Positions 17,103-25,215 of a stretch of 45,220 nt of DNA are shown piece after piece. Position 1 is the stretch's first letter. Each line of letters starts with the position of its first letter. The notes under the pieces are model-generated. The model searched no databases, had not been told where the DNA came from, and saw nothing but the letters and a program-made list of their open reading frames with translations. A program made the translations under genes and the position numbers. The stretch is taken from NCBI GenBank assembly GCA_027317845.1, contig DAHVQK010000027.1, positions 1 to 45,220 on the forward strand, in the 5' to 3' direction. The stretch is from Gammaproteobacteria bacterium (GTDB lineage: Bacteria; Pseudomonadota; Gammaproteobacteria; Steroidobacterales; Steroidobacteraceae).

Positions 17103-17911
17103 GTACCGTGGCGGCAAGCGCGGCCCCGCGGCCGCTCGCGCTCGGCAGAGCGCGCTGGGTCGGCTTCAAGACCATCATCATCCGCGAGTTCCACCGGATC
17201 ATCCGCATCTGGAGCCAGACCATCCTGCCCTCGGCGGTGACCGCGACGCTCTACTTCGTGATCTTCGGCAGCGTGATCGGCCAACGGATCGGTTCCATGG
17301 GCGGTTTCGGCTACATGATGTACATCGCGCCGGGACTGATCATGCAGGCCGTGATCAACAACTCCTACACCAACGTGGTGTCGTCGTTCTTTGGCGCCAA
17401 GTTCGGCAAACACATCGAGGAGCTGCTGGTCTCGCCGCTCCCGAGCTGGCTCATCGTCTCCGGCTACGTGGCGGGCGGGGTGCTGCGCGGGGCGATGGTG
17501 GGGCTGGCGGTGACCGCGGTGGCGCTGTTCTTCACGCACCTGCCGGTGGAGCATCCGCTGATCATCGCGGCGGCGGCGGTGCTGACCTCGGTGACCTTCT
17601 CCCTCGGCGGCTTCCTGAACGCCATGTTCGCCAAGAATTTCGACCAGGTCAGCATCATTCCGACCTTCCTGCTGGCGCCACTGACCTATCTCGGCGGGGT
17701 GTTCTATTCGATCTCGCGGCTGCCCGGATGGGCGCAGCACCTGTCGCTCGTCGACCCCATCCTCTACATGGTCAACGCCTTCCGCTTCGGTTTCCTCGGC
17801 GTGTCGGATGTCGGCGTGGGAGAGGCGTTTGCGATCATGCTGATCGCGGTGGCGGGGCTGTACAGCGCCGCCGTCGTGCTGATGGAGCGCGGCGCCGGGA
17901 TCCGCGAGTAA
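17099..17911 (+). CDS. yadH: ABC transporter permease, YadH family
   Basis: 270 residues of ABC-2 type permease with six predicted membrane helices. The conserved N-terminal segment includes TIIIREFHRIIRIWSQTILP. MMYIAPGLIMQAVINNSYTN and EELLVSPLP follow, then TYLGGVFYSI and YMVNAFRFG, the ABC-2 signature area. It pairs with YadG (start overlaps the yadG stop by 4 nt, ATGA), forming an inner-membrane exporter of unknown substrate. Confidence 0.92.
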   Translation: MSTVAASAAPRPLALGRARWVGFKTIIIREFHRIIRIWSQTILPSAVTATLYFVIFGSVIGQRIGSMGGFGYMMYIAPGLIMQAVINNSYTNVVSSFFGAKFGKHIEELLVSPLPSWLIVSGYVAGGVLRGAMVGLAVTAVALFFTHLPVEHPLIIAAAAVLTSVTFSLGGFLNAMFAKNFDQVSIIPTFLLAPLTYLGGVFYSISRLPGWAQHLSLVDPILYMVNAFRFGFLGVSDVGVGEAFAIMLIAVAGLYSAAVVLMERGAGIRE

Positions 17912-17916
17912 CTCAG

Positions 17917-17937
17917 GCGGGGGCGGACGCCGCCCGC
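17917..17937. terminator. GC hairpin between convergent yadH and ydbL
   Basis: GCGGG / CCCGC, extended by GGCG / CGCC with one bulged G, fills most of the 33 bp between the two stop codons. It could end transcription from either side. No T-run flanks it, so assignment is tentative. Confidence 0.35.
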
Positions 17938-17944
17938 TTGCCGC

Positions 17945-18661
17945 CTAGCCCTTCACCCAGTTGCCCTGGCCGTCGCGGTAGTACCAGCCGGTCTGCCGGG
18001 CGTGGGCGATCCAGCGCCGCGCGAAGGCGCCGCGGATGTCGTTCACCCATTCCGGATGACCGTTGGCGATCGCGATCTGGGTGTACAGCTGCGACAGGTC
18101 CTGGTTCTGCTGCGCCACCAGTTGCGCGAGCGTCGCCCGCTGCATCAGCGGTACTGTGCTCTGATCACGCACCGCGATCGTGCCGTCCTCGGTCACTCCC
18201 ACCACGCCGGATTGGAAATAGGGCTTCAGGTGCTGAAAGCGCTGGTGCATGTCCGCGATGATGGCGCGGATCTGTGGGGTGGAGATGTTGAGGTTGGCTC
18301 CCCCGGCGGCCTGCGCAGACGGGATGAGCGCATCCAGAACGCGGATTGCGGCGGAGGCGAGCAGACTCTCGGGGCGCGAATCCGCGCTCGCGCGCGAGGA
18401 GGGCGGCTGGGTGCCGGGCGTGGCCTGTGGCTTCGCCGGCTCGGCGGGGGCGCCCGGCGCCGGAGTGGTGCTGCCGGTCACCGCGTTGATGATCTTGTCG
18501 GCGGCGCGTTGCGCTTCGGCGGCCGGAAAGTAGACGTTGACCGTCACGCAGCCGGCGAGCAGGCCAAGCGTCAACGCGGCGAGCACCGCGCCAACCTTCC
18601 GAGGGCCGTTGATGAGGGGGCGTGCGCCGGATGCCGGTGGGAGAGAGGTCGAGGGACGCAT
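17945..18661 (-). CDS. YdbL-like (DUF1318) lipoprotein
   Basis: 238 residues. A hydrophobic stretch ends in a lipobox (LLAGC). It is followed by VTVNVYFPAAEAQRAADKII, typical of lipoprotein members of DUF1318. A Pro/Ala-rich linker (about 65-110) leads to a C-terminal half ending in YYRDGQGNWVKG, similar to the end of E. coli YdbL. E. coli YdbL is only about 108 residues and not a lipoprotein, so this version is longer and membrane-anchored. ATG 18661 has GGAG 8 nt upstream. The gene follows ydbH in the same direction, 94 nt away. In E. coli YdbH acts with YnbE in phospholipid transport to the outer membrane and YdbL modulates them. Confidence 0.78.
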   Translation of the reverse strand: MRPSTSLPPASGARPLINGPRKVGAVLAALTLGLLAGCVTVNVYFPAAEAQRAADKIINAVTGSTTPAPGAPAEPAKPQATPGTQPPSSRASADSRPESLLASAAIRVLDALIPSAQAAGGANLNISTPQIRAIIADMHQRFQHLKPYFQSGVVGVTEDGTIAVRDQSTVPLMQRATLAQLVAQQNQDLSQLYTQIAIANGHPEWVNDIRGAFARRWIAHARQTGWYYRDGQGNWVKG

Positions 18662-18755
18662 GGTCTGACTCCACATTGGTCTTGTCTCTATTCTCGCACC
18701 GTACCATGAACCACGGCTGACCAGGAGTGCGTGGATCCGCCATCGGCCGGCCGGC

Positions 18756-20846
18756 TCACCGCACCTGGATCCCGCCCTGGGCCTCGATCCCCCGCGTGAT
18801 CTGCGAGAGCAGTCTCGGCCAGTCGACCTGCCGCACGTTGCCGATGATGTCGAGGCGCGGGAGCCACGCACCCTGGACCAGGTAGTAGCCCCCATCTGGA
18901 GCCGGTCCAGCGCCGGACATCTGGCACACCTGGTTGTGCAGCCGGCAGCCGATCGCCAGACGCCGGTAGTGAAAGGTGTGAAAGAACTGCAGGACGCCGG
19001 ATTCGAGCGCCGCCGTCACCGCGCCGCCGCCGCCGCCGAGGGCCGCGATGCGGGTCACCGCCTTCTGGCTGATCCGATGAGCCGAGCGGTCTCCCGGCAT
19101 GGTGTAGACCCGGGCGTCAAAGGCGACGGGCGACCAGTCGAACAGGTGCAGTCCGGTGATGTCCGCGTCCACCCGGCCGGTGATGGAGCCGATGGCGAAG
19201 GTGTGGGTGACGAGGCCCAGATCGAGTCCGCGTGCCGTCACGTCGGCGGACAGCTGCGGCCATTGCCCGAGCGGGTTCTCGAGGCGGATGTGGCGGCCGG
19301 TGATGGTGCCGTCGAAGACTCGGGCCACGAGATTGCCGTCGAAAGTGAGTTCGTGGTCTCGGTAGCGTACCAGGGGAATGTGCCCGGAGAGCTGTCCATT
19401 CATGATCGGCCAATGAAACGCACGGCAGAGCCGCGGCATGCTGATGGGCGTGAGATCGGCGTCGAAATCAAACGTGGCCTTGGACAGGCCGAGATCGCGG
19501 CCGACGAGCGTGTGGATGAGGATGGCCCCGTTGAATACCGGCAGCCGCGCATCGCCCCCGAGCAATGCGAAGTTGCGCTTCCAGGCGAGGAAGGTCAGCT
19601 TCGCCGCGCCGCCGGCGAGGCCGTAGGCGCCCATTCGGGACCACGAGAGGTGCGACGGCGCCACCGTGCCGCCCGAAGTGGCGGCCCAGTGGATGTCACC
19701 GTTGGCCTCTCGCACGAAGAGCCGCGAGACCGGATCGTCGAAGGCAAACGAGCGCAGCGTCCCATCGAAACGGGAAATGGTGTTGTGGGAGATCCACGCC
19801 TCGCCGCTCGCTTCACCGCTGCTGGTGATCGAGCCCTGCGCCGAGGAGGCGAGCTTCAACTGCAGGAAGGTGGTGAAGGCGCCGGGAAAGATCAGATGGC
19901 GGACCGCGATCTGCGCGGTCTCGAGGTCGGGGTGCGGGCCCAGCGCCACGACGCCCTGACCCTCTGCATCGATCACACCCCGTTGTGTCAGATCGAGCCG
20001 CGAGACCTCGACCGGGCCCGCGCCCTGGCGGCTCAGGCGGGCGCGAAGCGCCAGCGGGTGGGCCGCGAGGTCGAGATACACGGGACCGGCCAAAGCCTGT
20101 CCCCGCGAGCCCCGCAGCGTCAGCCCCAGTGTCAGCGCCTGGCCTGCGCGCGTCAGCGTACCGCTGAGTGAGGCGCCGAGTGTCTGCCCGGCGACCGTTC
20201 CCGACGGATTGGTGAAGTCGAGGTCCACGGTGTGCGCGGCAAATCCCGCCGCCAGCACCGGACGGTTGGTCACTGAGAGCCGCACGTCCATATGACCGGT
20301 GGCGGTGTAGCCGGCCGGAAGCGCAAACCACGGGCGCGCGAGTTGCTGCGCATCCGCCAGGTCGATCCCTGACGCGCTGGCCGACAGCGCCCAGGCACCG
20401 GCGTGAGAGACCGCCTGGAGCTGTACCATCCCCCGGGCCAACGGCACCTTGAAGGCGCTGAAGCGTACGGTCTCGCTGACGGGATCGTAGTCACCGGACA
20501 GCGTTGCCTGGATCGCAGCGGGCGAACCCGCGCGCGCCGACAACTTCCCGCCATCGCACGCGAACCGTGGCTTGCCCAGATCGACCCGGGAGCAGGTGAG
20601 CTCGAGCCGCCGGAGCGTCGGCAGCCCGGGCTTGTGCACCGCAAGTGCGCCAACGTGCACATCGAGGGCGGGAGCCGGTGTGTCGAGGCTCAGGGTCGCC
20701 TGGCCGCCGGTGAGGGTCGCCAGGGGAGAGGACACGCGACCCACCGTGAGCACCAGCCGCTCGACCGCCCGGGCCGGCCCCGCCGCCAGACACGAGAAGA
20801 GGAGCCCCGTCACGACATAACGGGCCGTTTGTAACAAAAGCTTCAT
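18756..20846 (-). CDS. YdbH-like intermembrane phospholipid transport protein (AsmA-like)
   Basis: 696 residues, somewhat shorter than E. coli YdbH (879). An N-terminal hydrophobic segment with AGPARA resembles a signal or signal-anchor. Long beta-repeat sequence follows. The C-terminal third has the YdbH domain pattern: FNGAILIHTLVGRDLG, PIMNGQLSGHIPLVRY, RITGRVD-like turns, then AVTRIAALGGGGGAV and FHYRRLAIGC. Such AsmA-like proteins form a hydrophobic groove that carries phospholipids across the periplasm. ydbL follows; the roughly 60-residue lipoprotein gene ynbE that normally lies between them is missing. ATG 20846 has only a weak ribosome-binding site. Confidence 0.82.
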   Translation of the reverse strand: MKLLLQTARYVVTGLLFSCLAAGPARAVERLVLTVGRVSSPLATLTGGQATLSLDTPAPALDVHVGALAVHKPGLPTLRRLELTCSRVDLGKPRFACDGGKLSARAGSPAAIQATLSGDYDPVSETVRFSAFKVPLARGMVQLQAVSHAGAWALSASASGIDLADAQQLARPWFALPAGYTATGHMDVRLSVTNRPVLAAGFAAHTVDLDFTNPSGTVAGQTLGASLSGTLTRAGQALTLGLTLRGSRGQALAGPVYLDLAAHPLALRARLSRQGAGPVEVSRLDLTQRGVIDAEGQGVVALGPHPDLETAQIAVRHLIFPGAFTTFLQLKLASSAQGSITSSGEASGEAWISHNTISRFDGTLRSFAFDDPVSRLFVREANGDIHWAATSGGTVAPSHLSWSRMGAYGLAGGAAKLTFLAWKRNFALLGGDARLPVFNGAILIHTLVGRDLGLSKATFDFDADLTPISMPRLCRAFHWPIMNGQLSGHIPLVRYRDHELTFDGNLVARVFDGTITGRHIRLENPLGQWPQLSADVTARGLDLGLVTHTFAIGSITGRVDADITGLHLFDWSPVAFDARVYTMPGDRSAHRISQKAVTRIAALGGGGGAVTAALESGVLQFFHTFHYRRLAIGCRLHNQVCQMSGAGPAPDGGYYLVQGAWLPRLDIIGNVRQVDWPRLLSQITRGIEAQGGIQVR

Positions 20847-20932
20847 CGAGCCGTCATCTCACCGACACGTCCATCCCGCATGCTGCCCTCCTCAAATCCT
20901 GTACCGTCCATACTGCACGTTCAAGCGCCCCG

Positions 20933-21472
20933 ATGAAAGCGACCGCCCTGTCCGAGTGGATCGCGCGAGTGGATGCCGCGGAGTACGGCCTGTGCCGCCG
21001 GTTGAACCGCGGCGCCTCTTTCGTCGTTCCCCGGCGTATCTTCCAGGTTGCAAGCCGCCTCGGCGACGGCGTGATCTGGTATGTGCTCATCCTGGTGCTG
21101 CCCCTGCTCTATGGCCGCGAGGCGATCCGTCCCTCGCTGGTCATGGCGATCAGCGGGTGCACGGGAGTGGTGATCTACAAGGTCTTGAAGCACGTGCTGG
21201 TGCGCGAACGGCCCTTCATCACGCATTCGGCCATCGATCTCGCGATGCCGCCGCTCGATCGCTACAGCTTCCCCTCCGGCCATACGCTGCACGCGGTGTG
21301 CTTCACGGTGCAGATGACCGCCCTCTACCCCGCGCTCGGGTGGGTGCTCATCCCGCTGACGCTGATGATTGCCGGCTCGAGAGTCGTGCTCGGGCTGCAT
21401 TATCCGACCGACGTGTTGGCCGGAGCGGCCATCGGGTTGTCGCTCGGCGTGCTGGGACTGACCTTCGTCTGA
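20933..21472 (+). CDS. PAP2-family phosphatase
   Basis: 179 residues with about five membrane helices. All three parts of the PAP2 signature are visible: KHVLVRERP, FPSGHTLHA with the catalytic His, and SRVVLGLHYPTD with the nucleophilic His. Members dephosphorylate phosphatidate, phosphatidylglycerol phosphate or undecaprenyl pyrophosphate at the membrane. The stop overlaps the start of the following glycosyltransferase (TGATG), so both are one unit, which points to lipid or glycolipid metabolism. It is divergent from ydbH across 86 bp. Confidence 0.9.
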   Translation: MKATALSEWIARVDAAEYGLCRRLNRGASFVVPRRIFQVASRLGDGVIWYVLILVLPLLYGREAIRPSLVMAISGCTGVVIYKVLKHVLVRERPFITHSAIDLAMPPLDRYSFPSGHTLHAVCFTVQMTALYPALGWVLIPLTLMIAGSRVVLGLHYPTDVLAGAAIGLSLGVLGLTFV

Positions 21473-22629
21473 TGCGTGTCCTGTTCGTATCTGACGTCTA
21501 CTTTCCCCGGGTCAACGGCGTCTCGACCTCCATCAGGACATTTCGGGGTGACCTTGCCCGCCTCGGTGTCGAGACGGTGCTGGTCGCACCGGAGTACCCA
21601 GGCCAGACCCCCCCTGACGAGCCCGACGTGATCCGCGTGCCGGGCGGGCGCGTGCCCGGCGACCCCGAAGACCGGCGGATGCGCTGGCGGCACCTCTATC
21701 AATCGCTGCAGAACCTGCCCGCCGACGAATTCGACCTGGTGCACATTCATACGCCCTTCGTCGCTCACTATGCCGCGGTGAGATACGCCAGGCGGCGCGG
21801 CATCCCCTGCATCGCCACCTATCACACGTTCTTCGAGGAATACCTGCATCACTACGTGCCCGCGTTGCCGAGACGGATCGGACGGGGGCTTGCGCGGAGA
21901 TTCACTCGATCGCAATGCGCCGACGTGCGGGCGTTGGTGGCGCCCTCCGAGCCTCTGCGGCAGGTGTTGCAGGACTACGGCGTCGACACTCCGGTGCATG
22001 TCATCCCGACCGGATTGCCGGCGGATCGGTTCACGCCGGGCGATGCCCGCCGGTTCCGGGCGCTCGCGGCTCTGCCGCCCGAGCGCCCCCTGGTCACCTA
22101 TGTCGGGCGGGTGGCGCACGAGAAGAACATCGACTTCCTGGTGCGCTCGTTCGTGCGGGTAAGGCAGGCGGTTCCCGAGGCCCTGCTGGTCATCGCGGGC
22201 GAAGGGCCCGCCCGCGAGGGGTTGCGCCAGCAGGTCGAGGCGCTCGGACTGGCGCGTGACGTGCACTTCGCCGGTTACCTGGACCGGGACACCACGCTGT
22301 TGGATTGCTATGCCGCGGCCTCGGTGTTCGTATTCGCCTCGCGCACCGAGACCCAGGGCCTGGTGCTGCTCGAGGCCATGGCCCAGGGAACACCCGTGGT
22401 GTCCACCGCAGAGCTCGGCACCCGATCCATCCTCGCGCCGGCCTGCGGCGCGATCGTCGCGGAAGAGCACGAAGAGTCCTTCGCGGCCAGCGTCATCCGC
22501 GTGCTGACCGATGAGAGCCTGCGCCTCACCCTCTCCGAGCAGGGCCGGACCTATGCCCGCGGCTGGTCGTCATCGGCCATGGCCGCCCGACTCGGCGAGC
22601 TGTATCACTCCATCCGGCGCAAGGGGTGA
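21472..22629 (+). CDS. Family 4 glycosyltransferase
   Basis: 385 residues of GT-B fold. The N-terminal domain begins MRVLFVSDVYFPRVNGVSTS, followed by FDLVHIHTPF and ATYHTFFEEYLHHYVP. The C-terminal domain has VTYVGRVAHEKN, LLVIAGEGP and FVFASRTETQGLVLLEAMA, the E-x7-E nucleotide-sugar site. The N-terminal pattern is the one seen in diacylglycerol or phosphatidylinositol glycosyltransferases acting at the membrane, so with the coupled PAP2 gene a glycolipid product is plausible. The precise acceptor is unknown. Its last 25 nt overlap the end of the convergent ATPase gene. Confidence 0.9.
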   Translation: MRVLFVSDVYFPRVNGVSTSIRTFRGDLARLGVETVLVAPEYPGQTPPDEPDVIRVPGGRVPGDPEDRRMRWRHLYQSLQNLPADEFDLVHIHTPFVAHYAAVRYARRRGIPCIATYHTFFEEYLHHYVPALPRRIGRGLARRFTRSQCADVRALVAPSEPLRQVLQDYGVDTPVHVIPTGLPADRFTPGDARRFRALAALPPERPLVTYVGRVAHEKNIDFLVRSFVRVRQAVPEALLVIAGEGPAREGLRQQVEALGLARDVHFAGYLDRDTTLLDCYAAASVFVFASRTETQGLVLLEAMAQGTPVVSTAELGTRSILAPACGAIVAEEHEESFAASVIRVLTDESLRLTLSEQGRTYARGWSSSAMAARLGELYHSIRRKG

Positions 22630-23855
22630 GCTCCCGCAAGCGGCGAGCGGTGGCGGTCTCTCCCGGGTGCCTGGCGCAGATGGCTTTGCACGGGCGGAAC
22701 AGCGCCCACTTTCGTGAGCCAGGCGGCGAAAAACGGGTCCTCCAGGCGCCACCGGACATCGGTGTGAGTCTCCTCCCGCCGGATGATGTCGCGGGAGGCG
22801 AGCGAACCCAGCGACCGTGTCATGAGTGCGGGACTGAGGCGAAATCTCTGTAACGTCTCCTGGGTATGCAGACCCCGGCCGTGCAGGCTCGCGACCGCGG
22901 TCAGCGCGCGCTGCTGCGCCTGGGTGCAAAGATTCCACAGCTTCGAATAGAACGGGCCGTCCTCGGATACCAGGCGCTCCAGGGCGTGCTCGAGGAGTGC
23001 AATGGTCAGGTGCTTGCCCGAGGCCTGTCCGCGGACAATCTCCCACCCCATGTTCGCCAACGCCTGAACGTTGTATGGAACGTCCTCGGCGAGATCGAGC
23101 AGGCGCTCGATCGCCTCGGGATCGGCATCGAAGCCCGCAGTGAGGAAGCCTTTGTGGATCGCCTCCGAAAAGCCCGCGCGCGGTACGGGTCCGAGAACCA
23201 GTCTGCAGCCCAGCCGGTAAAAGGGGCGTGCCGGGTTGAGCGTCATGTCGTTCAGTAGCGTCGTTTTCGAGCCCGCGAACACATACGCCACCCGGACGTG
23301 TCGCCGGATGGTGGCGCTCAGCTGGCGCTCGATGTCCTCGCCGCCGACTTCGACGAGACGTTGAAACTCGTCCAGGATGAGTGCAACCGGACGATCGAGT
23401 GCCGCGGCCATCGCGGCCACGCCATCCAGCGCATCGAGGAGCAGCAGCGGCGATTGCGCGGCGCGCGGGTCGCCGATACCGAGACTCGCGGTCCAGGTGT
23501 TGGCGCCCGCATCGTAGTTGATCCGCGGGCCCAGCGTGGCGAAGAACCGGGTCACCTGTTCGCCGGTCCGCTTCAGATGGGTGGTGAGTTCGCGAGCGGC
23601 GCTCGTGACGATGGCGTTCACCAGCGCTTCAAAGGTTGGGTACGCCTCCGCGTCGTGCCGCAATACGACCGCGCCCGCGCTGCGCGCTTCGTGTTCTGCG
23701 ACGTTGAGGATTGATGTTTTGCCGAAACGCCGGGGTCCGATCAGGAAGAGCTTCTGGCGCTCGGTGATCGTCCGCACGACCTGGGCGACTTCTTCTGTGC
23801 GCTCGAGCAGTCGGCCGGGCTCGAGTTCGGAGCCGAACACGAATGGGTTTTCCAT
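22605..23855 (-). CDS. Orphan AAA-type ATPase (archaeal ATPase / AAA_14-like)
   Basis: 416 residues. Walker A is LIGPRRFGKTS (around 40-48) and Walker B is ALILDEFQRL. Sensor-like YVFAGSKTTLL follows, then a C-terminal winged-helix part with LGSLASRDIIRR and WRLEDPFFAAWL. The family starts with NPFVFG and is common as single, patchily distributed genes in bacteria and archaea; function is unknown. The last 25 or so residues are basic and unlike the family, probably read-through into neighbouring sequence. The ribosome-binding site is poor, but an excellent TATAAT lies 33 nt upstream in AT-rich DNA. This contrast with the surroundings suggests acquisition. Confidence 0.85.
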   Translation of the reverse strand: MENPFVFGSELEPGRLLERTEEVAQVVRTITERQKLFLIGPRRFGKTSILNVAEHEARSAGAVVLRHDAEAYPTFEALVNAIVTSAARELTTHLKRTGEQVTRFFATLGPRINYDAGANTWTASLGIGDPRAAQSPLLLLDALDGVAAMAAALDRPVALILDEFQRLVEVGGEDIERQLSATIRRHVRVAYVFAGSKTTLLNDMTLNPARPFYRLGCRLVLGPVPRAGFSEAIHKGFLTAGFDADPEAIERLLDLAEDVPYNVQALANMGWEIVRGQASGKHLTIALLEHALERLVSEDGPFYSKLWNLCTQAQQRALTAVASLHGRGLHTQETLQRFRLSPALMTRSLGSLASRDIIRREETHTDVRWRLEDPFFAAWLTKVGAVPPVQSHLRQAPGRDRHRSPLAGAHPLRRME

Positions 23856-23887
23856 GTTTTTAACAGAACAGTTGAATGCTATTCTGT

Positions 23888-23893
23888 ATTATA
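23888..23893 (-). promoter_or_regulatory. Consensus -10 box (TATAAT) for the AAA ATPase gene
   Basis: On the minus strand TTTTTGTATAATACAG gives a perfect -10 hexamer about 33 nt before the ATG at 23855. The predicted start of transcription leaves a 5' leader of about 25 nt. No -35 hexamer is convincing at 16-18 nt. The surrounding 60 bp are far richer in A and T than the window. Confidence 0.55.
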
Positions 23894-24012
23894 CAAAAAT
23901 GTGTAATTCCGCGAGGGGGTCGAGCAGGCCACCGGCTTGGACGGATGCCAGTCAGCGGGCTGCGTTAAACTCAACCGTTTGAGCCCAGGTAGCCGGCAGA
24001 GGCGGCAGCAGC

Positions 24013-25095
24013 ATGGCAGTAGGCAAGGCGTGGGACGCCGAAGAAGGCGAAAAGGCTCCGCAGTCCCCGTGCGCCTGGCCCCTGGAGGAGGGCTTCCGGC
24101 CCCCTTTCCTGCTGCGCAGCCCTCACCTGCAGTCCATGCTGGCCAGCATCGGCCTGCGGCGGGGTCCCATCGTGCGCCGCGCCACGCCGCTGCTCGCCGC
24201 CCAGAGAGAGCTGTTGCTCGAGTGTGGCAAGGGTGTTCGGCTGCAGTGCTTCCGGTCCGGTGCCGGACGGGGCGACCCCGTGGTGCTGCTGCACGGCTGG
24301 GAAGGTAGCGCGGACTCCCTGTACGTGCTCTCGTTGGGACAGCAGCTCTTTGAGCGGGGATTCGACGTGTTGCGCCTCAATCTGCGCGATCACGGCGAGA
24401 CCCATGGGCTCAACCGCGGACTCTTTCACTCCTGCCGCCTGCCCGAGGTGGTGGGCGCACTGCGGGCGCTGCAGCGCCTCACCGGGCGCCCATTGCGGCT
24501 GGTCGGCTTCTCGCTCGGCGGCAATTTCCTGCTGCGGGCCGGCGCGGAAGCCCGTACCGCCGGCCTGGATCTCGCCCGAATCGTCGCCGTGTCGCCCGTC
24601 CTCGACCCCCATGAGACCCTGCGGGCGCTCGAGAAGGGATTTCACGGTTATTCCATCTATTTCGCGCGGAAATGGTGGCGATCACTCCGTAAAAAGCAGG
24701 CCGCCTGGCCGCAGGACTACGACTTCCGGGACCTTCACGGCACCCGCGACCTGCGCCGCCTGACCTCGGAGCTCATCGGCCGCTACACCGGCTTCCCGAG
24801 TCTCGAGGAGTACCTCGACGGCTATTCGCTCACCGGTCACCGGCTCGAAGCACTCGAGGTCCCCTCGACGCTGCTCACCGCGCTCGACGATCCCATCATT
24901 CCGCCTGAGGGACTTGCCCGGTTAGCGCGGCCTTCATGCCTCGACATCGTGGTGACCCGACGAGGCGGTCATTGCGGCTTTCTGGAGCGGCTCAACGGCC
25001 CAACCTGGGCCGAGCGCCTCGTCGTGGAAGAACTTACGCTCAAGGTGCCCATGACCCGGCCGTCCGACGCGACGCCTGCTGAAGAAGTGGCGTAA
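24013..25095 (+). CDS. YheT-family alpha/beta hydrolase
   Basis: 360 residues. HLQSMLASI near the N-terminus and VVLLHGWEGSADSLY define the YheT/ABHD1-3 group. The catalytic triad is Ser167 in GFSLGGN, Asp292 or Asp293 in LDDPIIP, and His320 in GGHCGF. RLNLRDHGETH is the family's lid-adjacent motif. Cytoplasmic esterase of unknown substrate. It is divergent from the ATPase gene across about 157 bp that are AT-rich on the ATPase side. Confidence 0.9.
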   Translation: MAVGKAWDAEEGEKAPQSPCAWPLEEGFRPPFLLRSPHLQSMLASIGLRRGPIVRRATPLLAAQRELLLECGKGVRLQCFRSGAGRGDPVVLLHGWEGSADSLYVLSLGQQLFERGFDVLRLNLRDHGETHGLNRGLFHSCRLPEVVGALRALQRLTGRPLRLVGFSLGGNFLLRAGAEARTAGLDLARIVAVSPVLDPHETLRALEKGFHGYSIYFARKWWRSLRKKQAAWPQDYDFRDLHGTRDLRRLTSELIGRYTGFPSLEEYLDGYSLTGHRLEALEVPSTLLTALDDPIIPPEGLARLARPSCLDIVVTRRGGHCGFLERLNGPTWAERLVVEELTLKVPMTRPSDATPAEEVA

Positions 25096-25215
25096 GCACG
25101 ATCGCGGCAGTTCACACGCTCCCGGATCCCCATCGAGGGATCCCCCCGTCTTCCTTCCGTTGCAGGCGCCAGAGGCCGGCCCTCGGCCGCCTCGCCCCGG
25201 GCGTACACTGACTCT

